Source: Cyclospora cayetanensis (taxonomy: Eukaryota; Apicomplexa; Conoidasida; Eucoccidiorida; Eimeriidae). From it: DNA of 64,000 nucleotides. The stretch is from positions 62,001 through 126,000 of the forward strand of contig NW_020312147.1 of NCBI RefSeq assembly GCF_002999335.1, written 5' to 3'. Shown here piece by piece: positions 47,800 through 58,400 of this stretch (positions are counted from its first letter, which is position 1; every line of letters starts with the position of its first letter). The translations under genes and the position numbers were made by a program. The notes beneath the pieces were generated by a model. That model was given only the letters and a program-made list of their open reading frames with translations. It was not told the origin of the DNA and did no database searches.

Positions 47800-50700
47800 C
47801 TAGATATGTTCAGGTGTACAGATGAAGAATTGGTTATCTAGCTCATGACCAAGGGCCTGCCGTATTGACAAAATAGCGAGCCCACCATCTTGAATCCAGT
47901 TTCCGTAGCGGCAAACGCCCCGCAGGCGCTTTGCCTCGTCTGCATAAACGTCTCGCTGGAAACGCAACTCGTCCAACTCGAGTTGCAGCAAACTGCAGCA
48001 GCACGCAAAGCGCACTGGCAGTCTATTTTCTCGCTCCCACTAGCAGCTCCGCTTGCTCGATGACGTGACGAGACAGGCATATACGCTTGTGCGTGCTCCC
48101 TGATGAGCTCAAGCCTTAAGGCTGCGAAAAAGCGAGCATTCGTCCATACACTCGATGGAGAAACCATTCCACCCCATCCCCTACAAAGACGCACGTGACG
48201 ATTTTCTTCAAGTCCTTGACTTGCCCCATCAATTTGGACTCAGCGAATCCTGTAGAAACAAACACACAGACCCTCTGGTGTTTCCCCAATACTGCAGATG
48301 AAGGCTGCGAAGGAGAAGCGGGATGACAATAAGCTTTCATTGCGAAATCGCTTCCCCTGCGCTCACCCATGAACGCCCTTCTGCGGCTTTACCCCAACGG
48401 GGATCTCTTTCTGCGGTTGTCGGGCTTCCCTCCCATTCGAGCACAGTCGCACTGGCCCTCTCGTGCCCTTTCGCATGTTTACGTATTCTTAGCAACCGCG
48501 CTAAAAGCCCCTCAGTTCCTCACCTTGAGCCTCCAAAACCATTGCGTCGTATCCGAGAGAAAGTTCATCCAGCTGACGCTGCAGTGTATTTTCCGTTTTC
48601 TGTGAGAAATTCCACCGCACGGACACACCAGCAGGGTTGATGCAAGATGCACAGCAGCGGCTCCATTCACTGACACAGAAACTGTGCATGAAATTTCCAG
48701 GTTCCCCGACAAAAACTACACACCGCAAGAAGGCAATAAAAGTAGAAGCAGAACCCTTTGCCCCTTCGTTCGCTCCTCCGACAGCCAAGCAGCGTCATCC
48801 GACACGCGCGCATCATGCAGAGAGGCACACCGAGAGATAGAAAGATGCGTACAAGGGGAGGCATATGGCCATTCACACCCACTGGAAGCAGCAAAAAACC
48901 TCCTCCTCTCCCCCGTTTTCCCCCCCTCCCCCTTGGGCCCTCCCACAAAGCAGATGAGAAGAGAGGGGAGCGAAAAACGGGCTGTATTCAGGAGAGGAGC
49001 AAGGTCAAAAACACATTTGCGAAAAACGCAACAGAAGTGTAGAGGCTAGATGAGGGAAAGAAGGTAAAGGGAGCTGAAGGGTTTGGAGAGGAACACGTAA
49101 AGCTACAGCTAAATAGGGGTGCACTGTCCAATATAGGAATACACGTACATACAAACGACAGGGGCCGACACGTTGACACGTGCATAAAAGGCATACATAC
49201 ACATATACATAAAGACATTTACCGCCAAACATTAGCGAAATACGACTTGCAGCAGCAGAGCGAACGAGCCATTCTTGTGCAACCACCAGCAAGGTCACCC
49301 GGCTAGGGAGGAACAGAACGTGCAGAGAATCCTGGAGAGCAACGCGTTACACTCGCCAGAGTAATCAACGTTGCAACTCTGTTTGTGCCTGCTCTACTCT
49401 CTCATTTGCTCTCTCTCTATATAAATATTTCGGGATTCGCGTAATCTCCTTCCCTTGGTGAATCCACGGTCCAGTTGCACTCTGCCACTGCCTCCATACT
49501 CTATCAGCCTCGTTCTGCAGGGAGACTCGCTGCGTTGCTGCAATGGGCGTGTACCTGAATGCGTCTGCAGTCTTCTTGGAATTCAAGAAGCCTCAAATCC
49601 AGCCCCCTCTTGATGAAGAGCAAGTCGTCGCTCAGAGGCACAACTGGATGACCGTCACTGTCCACATAAGGCGCCAGCATGGCTGCCAACTGCTCCTGGT
49701 CCGTCTGAACAATTGATATTACGAAGCACACATCACTTTGAAACGCATCCTGGATTGCTGAGCAAGGGCTTCCCCACCGGAAAGCTGCAACAAGCGTAAA
49801 GGGGCATGAGCAAGGAGCTGCCCGCTTGCCGGTCCTTGCATCTACTAGGGCAGCGGCTACACAGCAGGCAGTCAGGATGCATGGAAGGAGAAGGCTGGGT
49901 GAGTGCGCATTGGGTGGAGGGTTGAAGGCTTACCAGGAGCATCGAGTGCGCCGCGCTCAGCTCGACAAGCTGCTGCTGATACTGGAGAACACGAAAAGAG
50001 GGGAGTCACACAGAACCAAGAGCATGCAGCGAAAGCCATGGGGAGAGAGAGGGGGAGAGGAAAATGCGAGCACACGGGGTGAGCGTTCCAAGACCGGGGT
50101 GTTCATACACCGGAGCACACATCCATATGCATACACATCCACACACGTAGATACACGTACATATGTACGCATACACAGACACACAGGAATATATACAAAT
50201 ATACACACATACACATAAATATATATAGATATAGATATGCATATGTTTACATACCGCTACATACCCATACTTACATACATGCACGTGTAGAGGGGAACGT
50301 CCTGAGGGCCCACTAGGGCAGCACGAGAAGGATGCACTGGACGTGTAGGCAGCTAGTCCGCCGCGGCGAGATGGGAGCGAGGGGTAGGGATGGTGAGGCC
50401 AGTGCAGCAGACAACGCTTGCAAGACCGAAGGCACGGCATGCGGAAAGCACACGCAGTGCGTATACGAGCACGCAGAAACAAGACGCAGGAGGTGGCACC
50501 CAAGCGCCAAGGGGTGCTCCGAGGCGGGGAAGGCGGGTGGGAGGAAATACTGGACACAGAAAGAGGGGAATAAAGAAAGACCTTCTAAAAGAGAAGATTG
50601 TGATACAGGCTGTGTTCTTAGAAGGGCAGACGGCAGCATTCGGAGAGTGCAGGGGATTTTTAGCGGCGAGCTTGAGAGGTCGTAGACGCAGTGCAACGCC

Positions 50701-51541
50701 GAAAGCCGCAAACAGGCAGACGCCGCGGCAGGCGCAGCATGCAACAGAGGGGCACGGAGCGCGTCAGCAGATGAGCCGGCGACAAGGCAGTGGATGTCGG
50801 CCAAAAAGGCCTTCAGCAGCGCACCAGGTCCATTAAAGCCGAGATTCGCAGGTTTACGGCTTCCAACTGAGGCGTTTGAGGCACCCCGGGAGCTCCGAGT
50901 GCTCCAGGGGGCACAGGCGCGTGGGAAGGCAGGGGACCCCCCTGTGGGTAGTGCAGCATTGGAGAGGACGGCCATCCTTGGAGGCCTGCAGCAGCAGGCG
51001 CAGCCTGCTGGGCGGCAGCAGCGGGAGAGACAGCGGAAGCGTCAGTTGACGCGTTCAATGCTGCTGCTGCTTGTGCTTGGTCTGTGAAGCCCCTTGCAAG
51101 GGGCGGAAGTACACTCATAGGCACCGCGTCGTGCGTGAGAGGCCGAAAGGCAGGCGGCTTGCTGCTGGGTAAGTAAGTGTCGAGCCGCGTCTGACTAGCT
51201 GCCTGCAAGTGCGGATTAGGGCAGCCTGAAATTGCATGCGCTTAACTGCACACGCAATGCAAGAGCTCTCGAAGACCAGCGGTCCAGTGTACGCATCGAT
51301 TGCGCAGGGCCCCTAGAGCCCGAAGGCTGCGGACGAGGATCAACTGGCGCGATCAGTGCGGTATACAGGATCAAATAAAGCGCAGACGTGGTTTTATAGG
51401 CGGCTTAAAGAAAATAAGTGCGAAAAACGGCTTCTGCATCCCGTCTAGTCTCACAACGGTCATGCGCACCCGCAACAGCGGTTGCCGTTGCAGGTAGAGC
51501 GATCCTGACTAGTGCACTTGCTTGCTGCTTCTTGACGCCAT
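47800..51541 (-). CDS. Hypothetical coiled-coil protein with a 15-nt microexon
   Basis: Eight exons: 51541-51518, 51202-50825, 49981-49934, 49704-49555, 49514-49500, 48599-48524, 48249-48195, 47992-47800. Every junction is in phase and gives 312 residues. Exon 1 (MASRSSKQ) is the least certain. Exon 2 is Ala/Pro-rich and disordered, ending in helix (LEAVNLRISALMDL). The rest is mostly helical: QQQLVELSAAHSMLL, LLFIKRGLDLRLLEFQEDCR, LQRQLDELSLGYDAMVLEAQ, ESKLMGQVKDLKKI, LQLELDELRFQRDVYADEAK. It finishes with a compact tail ending ICTPEHI. The fifth exon encodes only NEADR. No homopolymers except short Ala runs. No family recognised; a cytoskeletal or basal-body coiled coil is conceivable but unproven. 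Confidence 0.55.
50094..50290. repeat. ACAC/ATAC-type simple sequence in an intron
   Basis: Imperfect CACA, CATA and TATA words between exons 2 and 3 of the coiled-coil gene. Confidence 0.75.
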
Positions 51542-51976
51542 ACACGCGTATGAAATCAAGTTTTATTTGCGGAAGGAGCGGCAACACGAGGAATGAACAC
51601 CCAGAAGGATGGAGGAGAGCTCATGCTGGCCAGGGCCCTCCGACTGTCGGCAGCTGTCCATGCGGTTGCTGCTGTGTTGCTGCTGTGTTGCTGCGGCAGC
51701 AACACAGCAGCAACCGCGGCAAAAGTGGCGCATTTCCAGAATCATTCCGGAGAATCTCCGTGGCTGCTTCTAAAACTTGAGCGCAGAGGAGAACGACTCC
51801 CCAAAAGCCGCAACACCCTACCCAGACACCCACGATCCGGAGGCTAGGTGCACCCCCACCCACGCGCCTACGCACTGAGCCTTGCCAGCCATTTACAGCG
51901 GAATCCAGGATCCCTTTGAAGCCTCACCAGCGCTCCGTTAAGTCCTAGGGGCACCTCAAAGTGTGTGTGAGAACTC
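51542..51976. other. Intergenic with hairpin
   Basis: Between the 3' end of the 766-residue gene and the 5' end of the coiled-coil gene, both on the - strand. It contains the inverted repeat at 51663-51716 and no ORF of interest. Confidence 0.5.
51663..51716. other. Perfect 21-bp inverted repeat
   Basis: Arms 51663-51683 and 51696-51716 are perfect reverse complements built on CTG/CAG, with a 12-base loop. It lies about 260 bases beyond the stop codon of the upstream - strand gene, so it could form in its 3' UTR or act as a cruciform. Confidence 0.9.
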
Positions 51977-54560
51977 TTAAGGGGGCACCATGTTCGGCAT
52001 GAGTGCGCAATCAATGCTGAAACAGAGCGCAGAGCCCTCCCTGCATATCCTCCAGGGGGTCTCGGCAAACGCGAGCCGCTGCGGGTGGCCCTTGAGAGCC
52101 TCGAAATCTCTTGGTGAGCGCTCGGTCCTGAGCAGCTGCTGAATCGTCGCAACGACCTGCGGGGAGGAAGAGACAGCACAAGAGCAGCCGTTCTAGACTA
52201 AGGAAGAGCGGTGGCTGAAGGCACTGCAGCCAAGGTAGCGCTGCAGATCTAGGGTTCTTGATGCTCCAGTGTGTAGTAAGCAGGCTCATTCCGTGTAATT
52301 TCGCGCGGAGGAAGGGGAAGCCCGCACCTGCATCTCCATGCGTGAGGTCCTACCGCGGGGGCCCTTCGGGCTCCCTTCAACCTGATCGCAGCAAAAAAGG
52401 GATTATCAGCACGCACTTCCCATGAAGTGCTGGAGAAAGGCTTGCAGAAATGCTGCATTGCCAGATAAAACCCTTTAAAAACGGTGCAGACAGCGCCAAC
52501 AGGCGCCGCGGGAGGCGCACATCGCACACCTGCGCTAATAGCCACTGCAGTGTGTGCAAGGGCAGGTCCTCGAGAAGGGTCCTCAAAGAGTTGCTTTCGA
52601 GAGACTTCGCGTTAGCCCTTGACACTCCTGGCGGCTCAGCAGTGCTTCCTGCAGCAGCGGAGGCGGTTGAGTCTGCTGCAGCTGCAGCGAGAAGCGCAGC
52701 GACAGCCTGTCTACCCTCCGACGAGCCAGCCAAAAAGTTTCTGTATCCTAGGGGTCTGTGAAGGGGGTCTTCAGACTTTTCTTCTGCTCGAGAGGCTCCA
52801 CGCAGCACCTCGGCTGCTGCCAGCGCACTCAAAGCTGCACGCAGCCATAGCATAGTGTGTTGGAATGCCGTTGCTTGCAGCGTTGTTCGCCCTAGAACAC
52901 CAGGCTGAGTAGAAGAAGGCGATAATCCCCCAGTAGCCCTCCGGGGGATCTGTAGGACGCCTAGCATGACGGAGCACGCGGAGATGGCTGTAGCTGCATC
53001 TGTAGCGAGGGCATCCGCTGCTACTTCTTGCAAGCCGTGTGCGGAGTCTCCCCGACCCTCACAAGCGCTACACGTCCCCTTTCTGCTCCCTGTGCTGCCT
53101 CCAGAGCTTGGGATCACGCAGAGAGGATTACTAGCAGCGAGGCGTGTCTCCGCCGCCGCGAAGTGTGCCGCGAGCTGAGGCGCGCAGGCATGCCACAAAA
53201 GCCTCAGCAGGGTCCTTTCGTGCAACTTCGCGAGGCATTGCAGCACGCTGCAGCAGTCTCGGCGAGCTTCCCGGCTCCAAGCGAAGGCAATGGACGCTTC
53301 CGTTGGATCGCCACTGGCGTCCTCAGTGGCTCCAACGCGCGCGAAGGCTTCGGGAGGAGAATTCAGGGGCCCCCCCAAGTGACCCCCCCGTGCATCCGCC
53401 CGAAGGATTTCCTTCTGCAGGGCCCCCCTTACGCTGCGCGACAACGGCAGCAACAGCCGGCTGTGCGCGGCAAGCAGCGAAGACCACTCTCTGAGGCTCA
53501 AGCTGCGGCATCTTCCGCCAGCTGTGGAGGCTCGTTCCCCTCCTGCTGCTGACCTTGTTGCTGAGGAGGAGGCAGAGGCTCTCCAACTCGAAACATCCGC
53601 AAAAGGCGCTGTCGCAAGCTCCCCAAGGCGGCAAACGAGAGGCCCCACCACATGCGCGGTAGCTCGAGATCTTAGAGCGGGAGAAACGATGCCAGGCACT
53701 GCACCAGGAGGCCCCTCGAATTCGAGGTAGCACTTGCTGCGAGGCAGCAGACGACTCACACCGCTTGCTGCCTTAACCAATGCCAACGGATATTCCAACA
53801 ACGCTGCCTCTGTCGCCGCTGCATTTGCTGCTGCTCGTGATCCGGCCGCTGCCGGGAGGATGATATCCCCGAGGCGCTGCACAAGGGCCGCTGCAAGAAC
53901 ACGCTTTGCATCGCGCCAACTCTCCGTCTGCTGCTGCTTTTCGTTCTGCTGCTTTTCGTTCTGCTGTACTCCCGCCACTTGTGCCGTCGCAACGAGGGGG
54001 GGCACAGGAAGGGCCCACTCCTTTGCGACGCGGTGAGGCGGCGCGTTGACTGCCGCTTGGCCTTTAAGGGTCGAAGCTGAGCCGCAAAGACAGCCCTTGT
54101 CGCAGCTTTCCCTGAGGCTGCTGTCGCCGCTGCTGCTGCATGCAGTGAGCGCAGGAAGGGTCCAGGAGAGTCTCAGCAGGGCCCCGAACGGCAGCACGGG
54201 GAGAACATCAACAAGGGCCCTTAGGAGAGCGGCTGCACACGTCTTTCGCGGCTGCAGATCGACGCCTTGCAGCCGCAGGGGCTTGCGTTGATAGAGTTCG
54301 GCTGGAGGGGGCCCCCATGCCGTGCTGTTGCGGGGGCTTGTGTGCGACTGCCTGCGGGAATCCATTTCCAGCACACACAGAAGCAGCGCGCCGCTCAGAT
54401 GCGAGGGCCCCCCTCTGCAAAATTGACAACTACATCCGGGAGAGCGACTCAAAAAAACCTCCGCGGAAATCCGCGGGAGGGGCCCCCGAAGGCGCTGTGC
54501 AGCCAGAGGGCGCTGGAGGTTCCGCGAGAGCAATCGGTTACTCGCTCTGAAGGCGTCCAT
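51977..54560 (-). CDS. Hypothetical 766-residue protein
   Basis: Exons 54560-52530, 52452-52417, 52381-52328 and 52156-51977, all phase 0. ATG at 54560. The N-terminal about 50 residues are Arg/Leu/Ser-rich without acidic residues until SAEVFL, compatible with an organellar presequence. The body is Leu/Ala-rich helical sequence with Cys and Trp scattered through it (LLRLLWHACAPQLAAHFA, HTMLWLRAALSALAAAEV, LEDLPLHTLQWLLAQ). The C-terminal exon is compact (VVATIQQLLRTERSPRDFEA, TPWRICREGSALCFSIDCAL). Using the unspliced frame instead would run into the intron and lose this end. The layout recalls organellar helical-repeat RNA-binding proteins (OPR/FASTK/RAP-type), but I see no clear RAP signature, so I give no name. 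Confidence 0.6.
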
Positions 54561-55427
54561 CGCCGTCTGAGGGACAGGGGCCCCTGTAGCTCGTATTTAG
54601 CGCTGGTTCGCTGCTGCCGATGGGGGCCCAGGGGCCCCCAGCGCAGGGGGCCCCAATACCCCTTTGGCTGGCGCCACGCCAAGAGAAAACCGAGAAAACC
54701 TCCCAATGAATTGAAAAGAAGGCGATGCAGGAGTTCGAGAAATTCGACTCCTGGCGAAGTCGGAAGCACCCTCCCCCCTGAAGAGGGGGCCCCTCTGTGT
54801 AGTGGAAGGCGGAGGTCCGCTGGAGGACCTGTAAGGCTACGCGGGAGCAGAAAAGAGTAGCAGCGCTACAACACACGCATATTTTAGGCGTAGAGGCGTA
54901 CGAAATATAACGAAGCAGTCGCAGGCACTTAGAGCAAGAGTCGCGAAAAAGTGGCTTGAGGGAGTCGTCGATCCCCTGCCCCGCGAGCGGGATAGGGGGC
55001 CTCTCCCTCTCCCCAGAGGGCGGGCCCCCCTTGACGGCGAATACTTCTTCCTTGACATTGTGTCGTTCTTGTCTTTTGTCTGAGGTTTCTCGTGGATTTC
55101 CCTCCGATTTCAAAGGACGTATCCACTCGCTTCAGAGCTTTCGCCGCCTGCTCCCCCAGAAACTCCCCCCTCTAGGGCCCTTCCGAGGCCGTTTCTCGCT
55201 GCTTCTCGCGCATTTCCCCTGCCTTGAAATCAACACCCCCGCAGCTTCCGCAGAGCATGCAATCAAATGCGTATTGCCAGAGGCCCTTCACACCGAACCC
55301 ATACCCCAGGGCCCCCCGTTAAATGCCTCATCTGGGCACACTCCCGGGGGCCCCCCTCGTCGACGGGGGGGCCTCCCGGAACGCTCCCTGGGAGAGGCCT
55401 TCCGGCGCGTCAAATAAAAGGCCCTTT
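54561..55427. other. Divergent promoter region
   Basis: About 870 bases between the 766-residue gene (-) and the helicase (+), rich in GGGGCCC elements (54625-54655, 55020, 55310-55370). No supported ORF. Confidence 0.5.
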
Positions 55428-58400
55428 ATGGCCGCTCACAGGTCCCTAAGATCTGCAGCGATTCAGTTGGTTCTTGTGCTGCTTGTGCCGCAGCTCTGCT
55501 GCCCTTTCCTCTGTACTGCCCTCTCTCTGCCGCTGCCTAAGGGGGGTACCGCGGCGAGTCCGATGCCACCGCTTCCTGGAGAGCGCTGCGCAGCGAGGCC
55601 CCCCTGGGAGGCCCCTCCGAGGGCCCCTGCATTTCTTTCTGCAGGGAGGGTTCTACCCCACTTGCTTTCCTCAAGTAGGGCCCCCAGAGGAGAGGGGGCC
55701 TTAAGGACCTCCTTGCGTTCCTCGGTATTTGCAGAGACAGAAGGAATTCAAACTGAGCCTCCTGAGTGTCTGACGGCAGCCGTTTCCGCGCTGGCGAGGA
55801 AAGAGCTTACTCCCCTTTTCCCAGAACTGCAGGTTGCACCCGAGGCGAGTTGTAAACGCCAAACTCCCCAAACAAACCCTGCAGAGCTGATCTCCAAAAT
55901 TCCGAGAAAGGTCGCTTCTTATCATAGTCTGACCAATACGCTCCAGCTTGTAGGGTGTGGGCCTGTACTGTACGCATGGATGTATGTGTGTGCATGTGTG
56001 TGTGTATGTGTGTGTGTATGTGTGTGTGTATGTGAATGCGTGTGTGTATGTTTGTGTGTGTGTGTGTGTCAGTCCACGGCCTCTTCCGAGCTCACAAACA
56101 TCAAATTTTCGGCGAACTCGCAAGTCCGATGCGTATTGCTGGCTCGTTTGAGACCTGAGGGCTGAGGGCGGGAGGGGCTTTCGCGTGCGGCTATCAGAGT
56201 GTGGATATGTTGAGCTTGTAGCGTTTGGAAGGGTGGTGGAAGCTCGAGACTCTAGGGTGTGGGATTGTGTGTGGTGCTGGCTGCAGCTCAATCCACTGTT
56301 TGCCGAAGCGCTCGCGAAGCGCGGGATTGAATATATGACAGACATCCAGGTAGCGGAATTTCCAGAGCCTCGAAAGGCCTCAAGCTATGGGTTCCAAAGG
56401 GGGGTTGCATACACCGTAGGCTCTCATTCCTGGGGGTGTAGAGCGCACGATGTGGGTAGCATGCGGTCTGAGCGCAGCGGGCAGGAGAGTCGCGCGGCGC
56501 CTAAGGGCGATCGCAAGCGGAGGCTTGCTCACTTCCGTGCAGCTACGAGGCCTCCACTCTGTTGCGTGCAGCTCCGCTCATTCGATCCGATCCTTTCTGG
56601 ACAGGATTGCATTGCCCGATCCGAGACGGGGAGTGGGAAGACGCTGGCTTTTGTGTTGCCTCTATTAGAGAGTATTCTCGCGCGGCGCAAGGCCGCGTCT
56701 CAGAATGCGTTCTTGCAGTCAGGTGGCTCTCAAGAGCAGCCGCTGAGCCTGGGCAGTCGCGGAGCTCAAGTTGCGCAGCCGCAGCTGCTGGTGCTCGCTC
56801 CCACACGTAAGTCCCTTGCGACTTGGTGAGGCTGCTGCAAGCTCGGAGGGTCTGGCGTGGGGCTTTCTTTTGCGTCCTCCCCTTCGCCGGAGTTGCGCGC
56901 ACGTGGTTTGCACCGCTCGACAAGGTCCGCTTCACACACACACGCAGATGCTGGCGTTTTACGCGCAGGAGAATTGGCTCGGCAGGTGCACAACGAGGTG
57001 GGGGCCCTAGGGGCCCCCTTGGGTATTTCCTCTGTGTGTGTCTACGGTGGAGTTCCCATACAGCAGCAACTGCGGGAGATTCGAGCTCTCCTAAATCCGC
57101 GACGCCAACACCAGCAGGGGAGGCCTAATCACGAGCATCTGGTGCCTTCGGAGGGTGCCCTGGACGTCGTTGTCGCTACACCAGGCCGCTTGATGGACTT
57201 GGCGGGGTTAGGCGAGTCTTCAGGCCGAGAGGAACACTTTCAATCGATACTCTCGTGAGCTGCGGCTTCGCGCATCGAATGACGCCTGTCGAGAGCACGC
57301 CAGGACAGGATACCTCCAGTGCAAACTTCTTCTGTGCATGCTTGCTTGTGGATATCGTGAGAGGCGCCCACCGACTGGCTTCATTCTCCGCCGCTTCACA
57401 CGCACGCCTCTTTTGTATTCTACACGAAAAAGCTCGCGCCTAAGCATTCTCCGGGGCCTGTGCATTCCGTCCATCTTTCAAGCCTCCCATCCCTTCCCGA
57501 GAACGAGTCTGTGCTGCTCTCCTGTCGGGCAATCGGCGTGTCTCCGCAGCTTTTGTGGGCCTCTCTTTTTAGAGGCGCCCGTTTGCCAAAAAACCACCAA
57601 GCGTCTTTTTCTTTTTCAGTCTGCCTGTGCTGCGGCCACCCCTCTACCGCCTGCTTTCTTCTCTCTCTTTCTTTTCCTTTCTCTCTCGCTCTGTTTGTGT
57701 GTGTGTGTGTGTGTTCAAGTGTATGTGTATGCGTGTGCGTGTGTTCCGAAGAGTATCACGCGTCTCCTGAGTCTCCTGCCACACCCCTGGCTGCCGTAAC
57801 TAGAGTAGCCCCTTTTTCTGCCTGCCTCTCTGCTGGTGCACGATGTCCGTTCCGAGCGCGTGTGGCGCCTGTGCATGCGACGCATCCCGGGGCCTGCTGT
57901 GGTTTCCTTTTCAGCCTGCAGTCCATCAGACACGTAGTGCTTGACGAGGCCGATGAAATGCTCAAGTTAGGCTTTGCTGAGGCTGTGGACACGATTCTGA
58001 CCGCTGCTCTAGCCATACGAGTTTCAGGGGAGGGAGACACACCCGACGTTTCACAGGCGAGCGCCTCCAAGGCAGGAGCTTCGCAGCTCCCTCGGCAGCA
58101 GCAGCTGCTGCTCTTCTCCGCAACCCGGCCTCCATGGGTTCAAAAAGTCGCCACCAAATATCTGAGGGCACCGCTAAACATTGATGTTATGCATCAACGA
58201 ACGCTCAGGTCGGCCTTTCTAGACAATTCGAGGCCACAGCACTTGGTGGCCTCCTTGTAGAAGGGGTTTTAGGCCCGCATGCGTTTTGAAACAGATATAA
58301 GAGGACAGGTGGCCATCTCTTGACTCTGGCTTCCTCGTGAATGAGCAACTCAAGCTTCTGGCCAGCAGTGCTGTTGCCCCTTTCCTCAGGACGTCTTCCA

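Noticed and set aside
49365..49499. Longer version of the microexon reading to a stop at 49365
   Set aside because: It would end the coiled-coil gene early and leave three in-phase downstream exons unexplained.
52377..52529. Unspliced C-terminus of the 766-residue gene
   Set aside because: Reading through gives a repeat-free but unrelated tail. Splicing at CAG|GTGTGC restores a phase-0 path through three more exons with a better protein.
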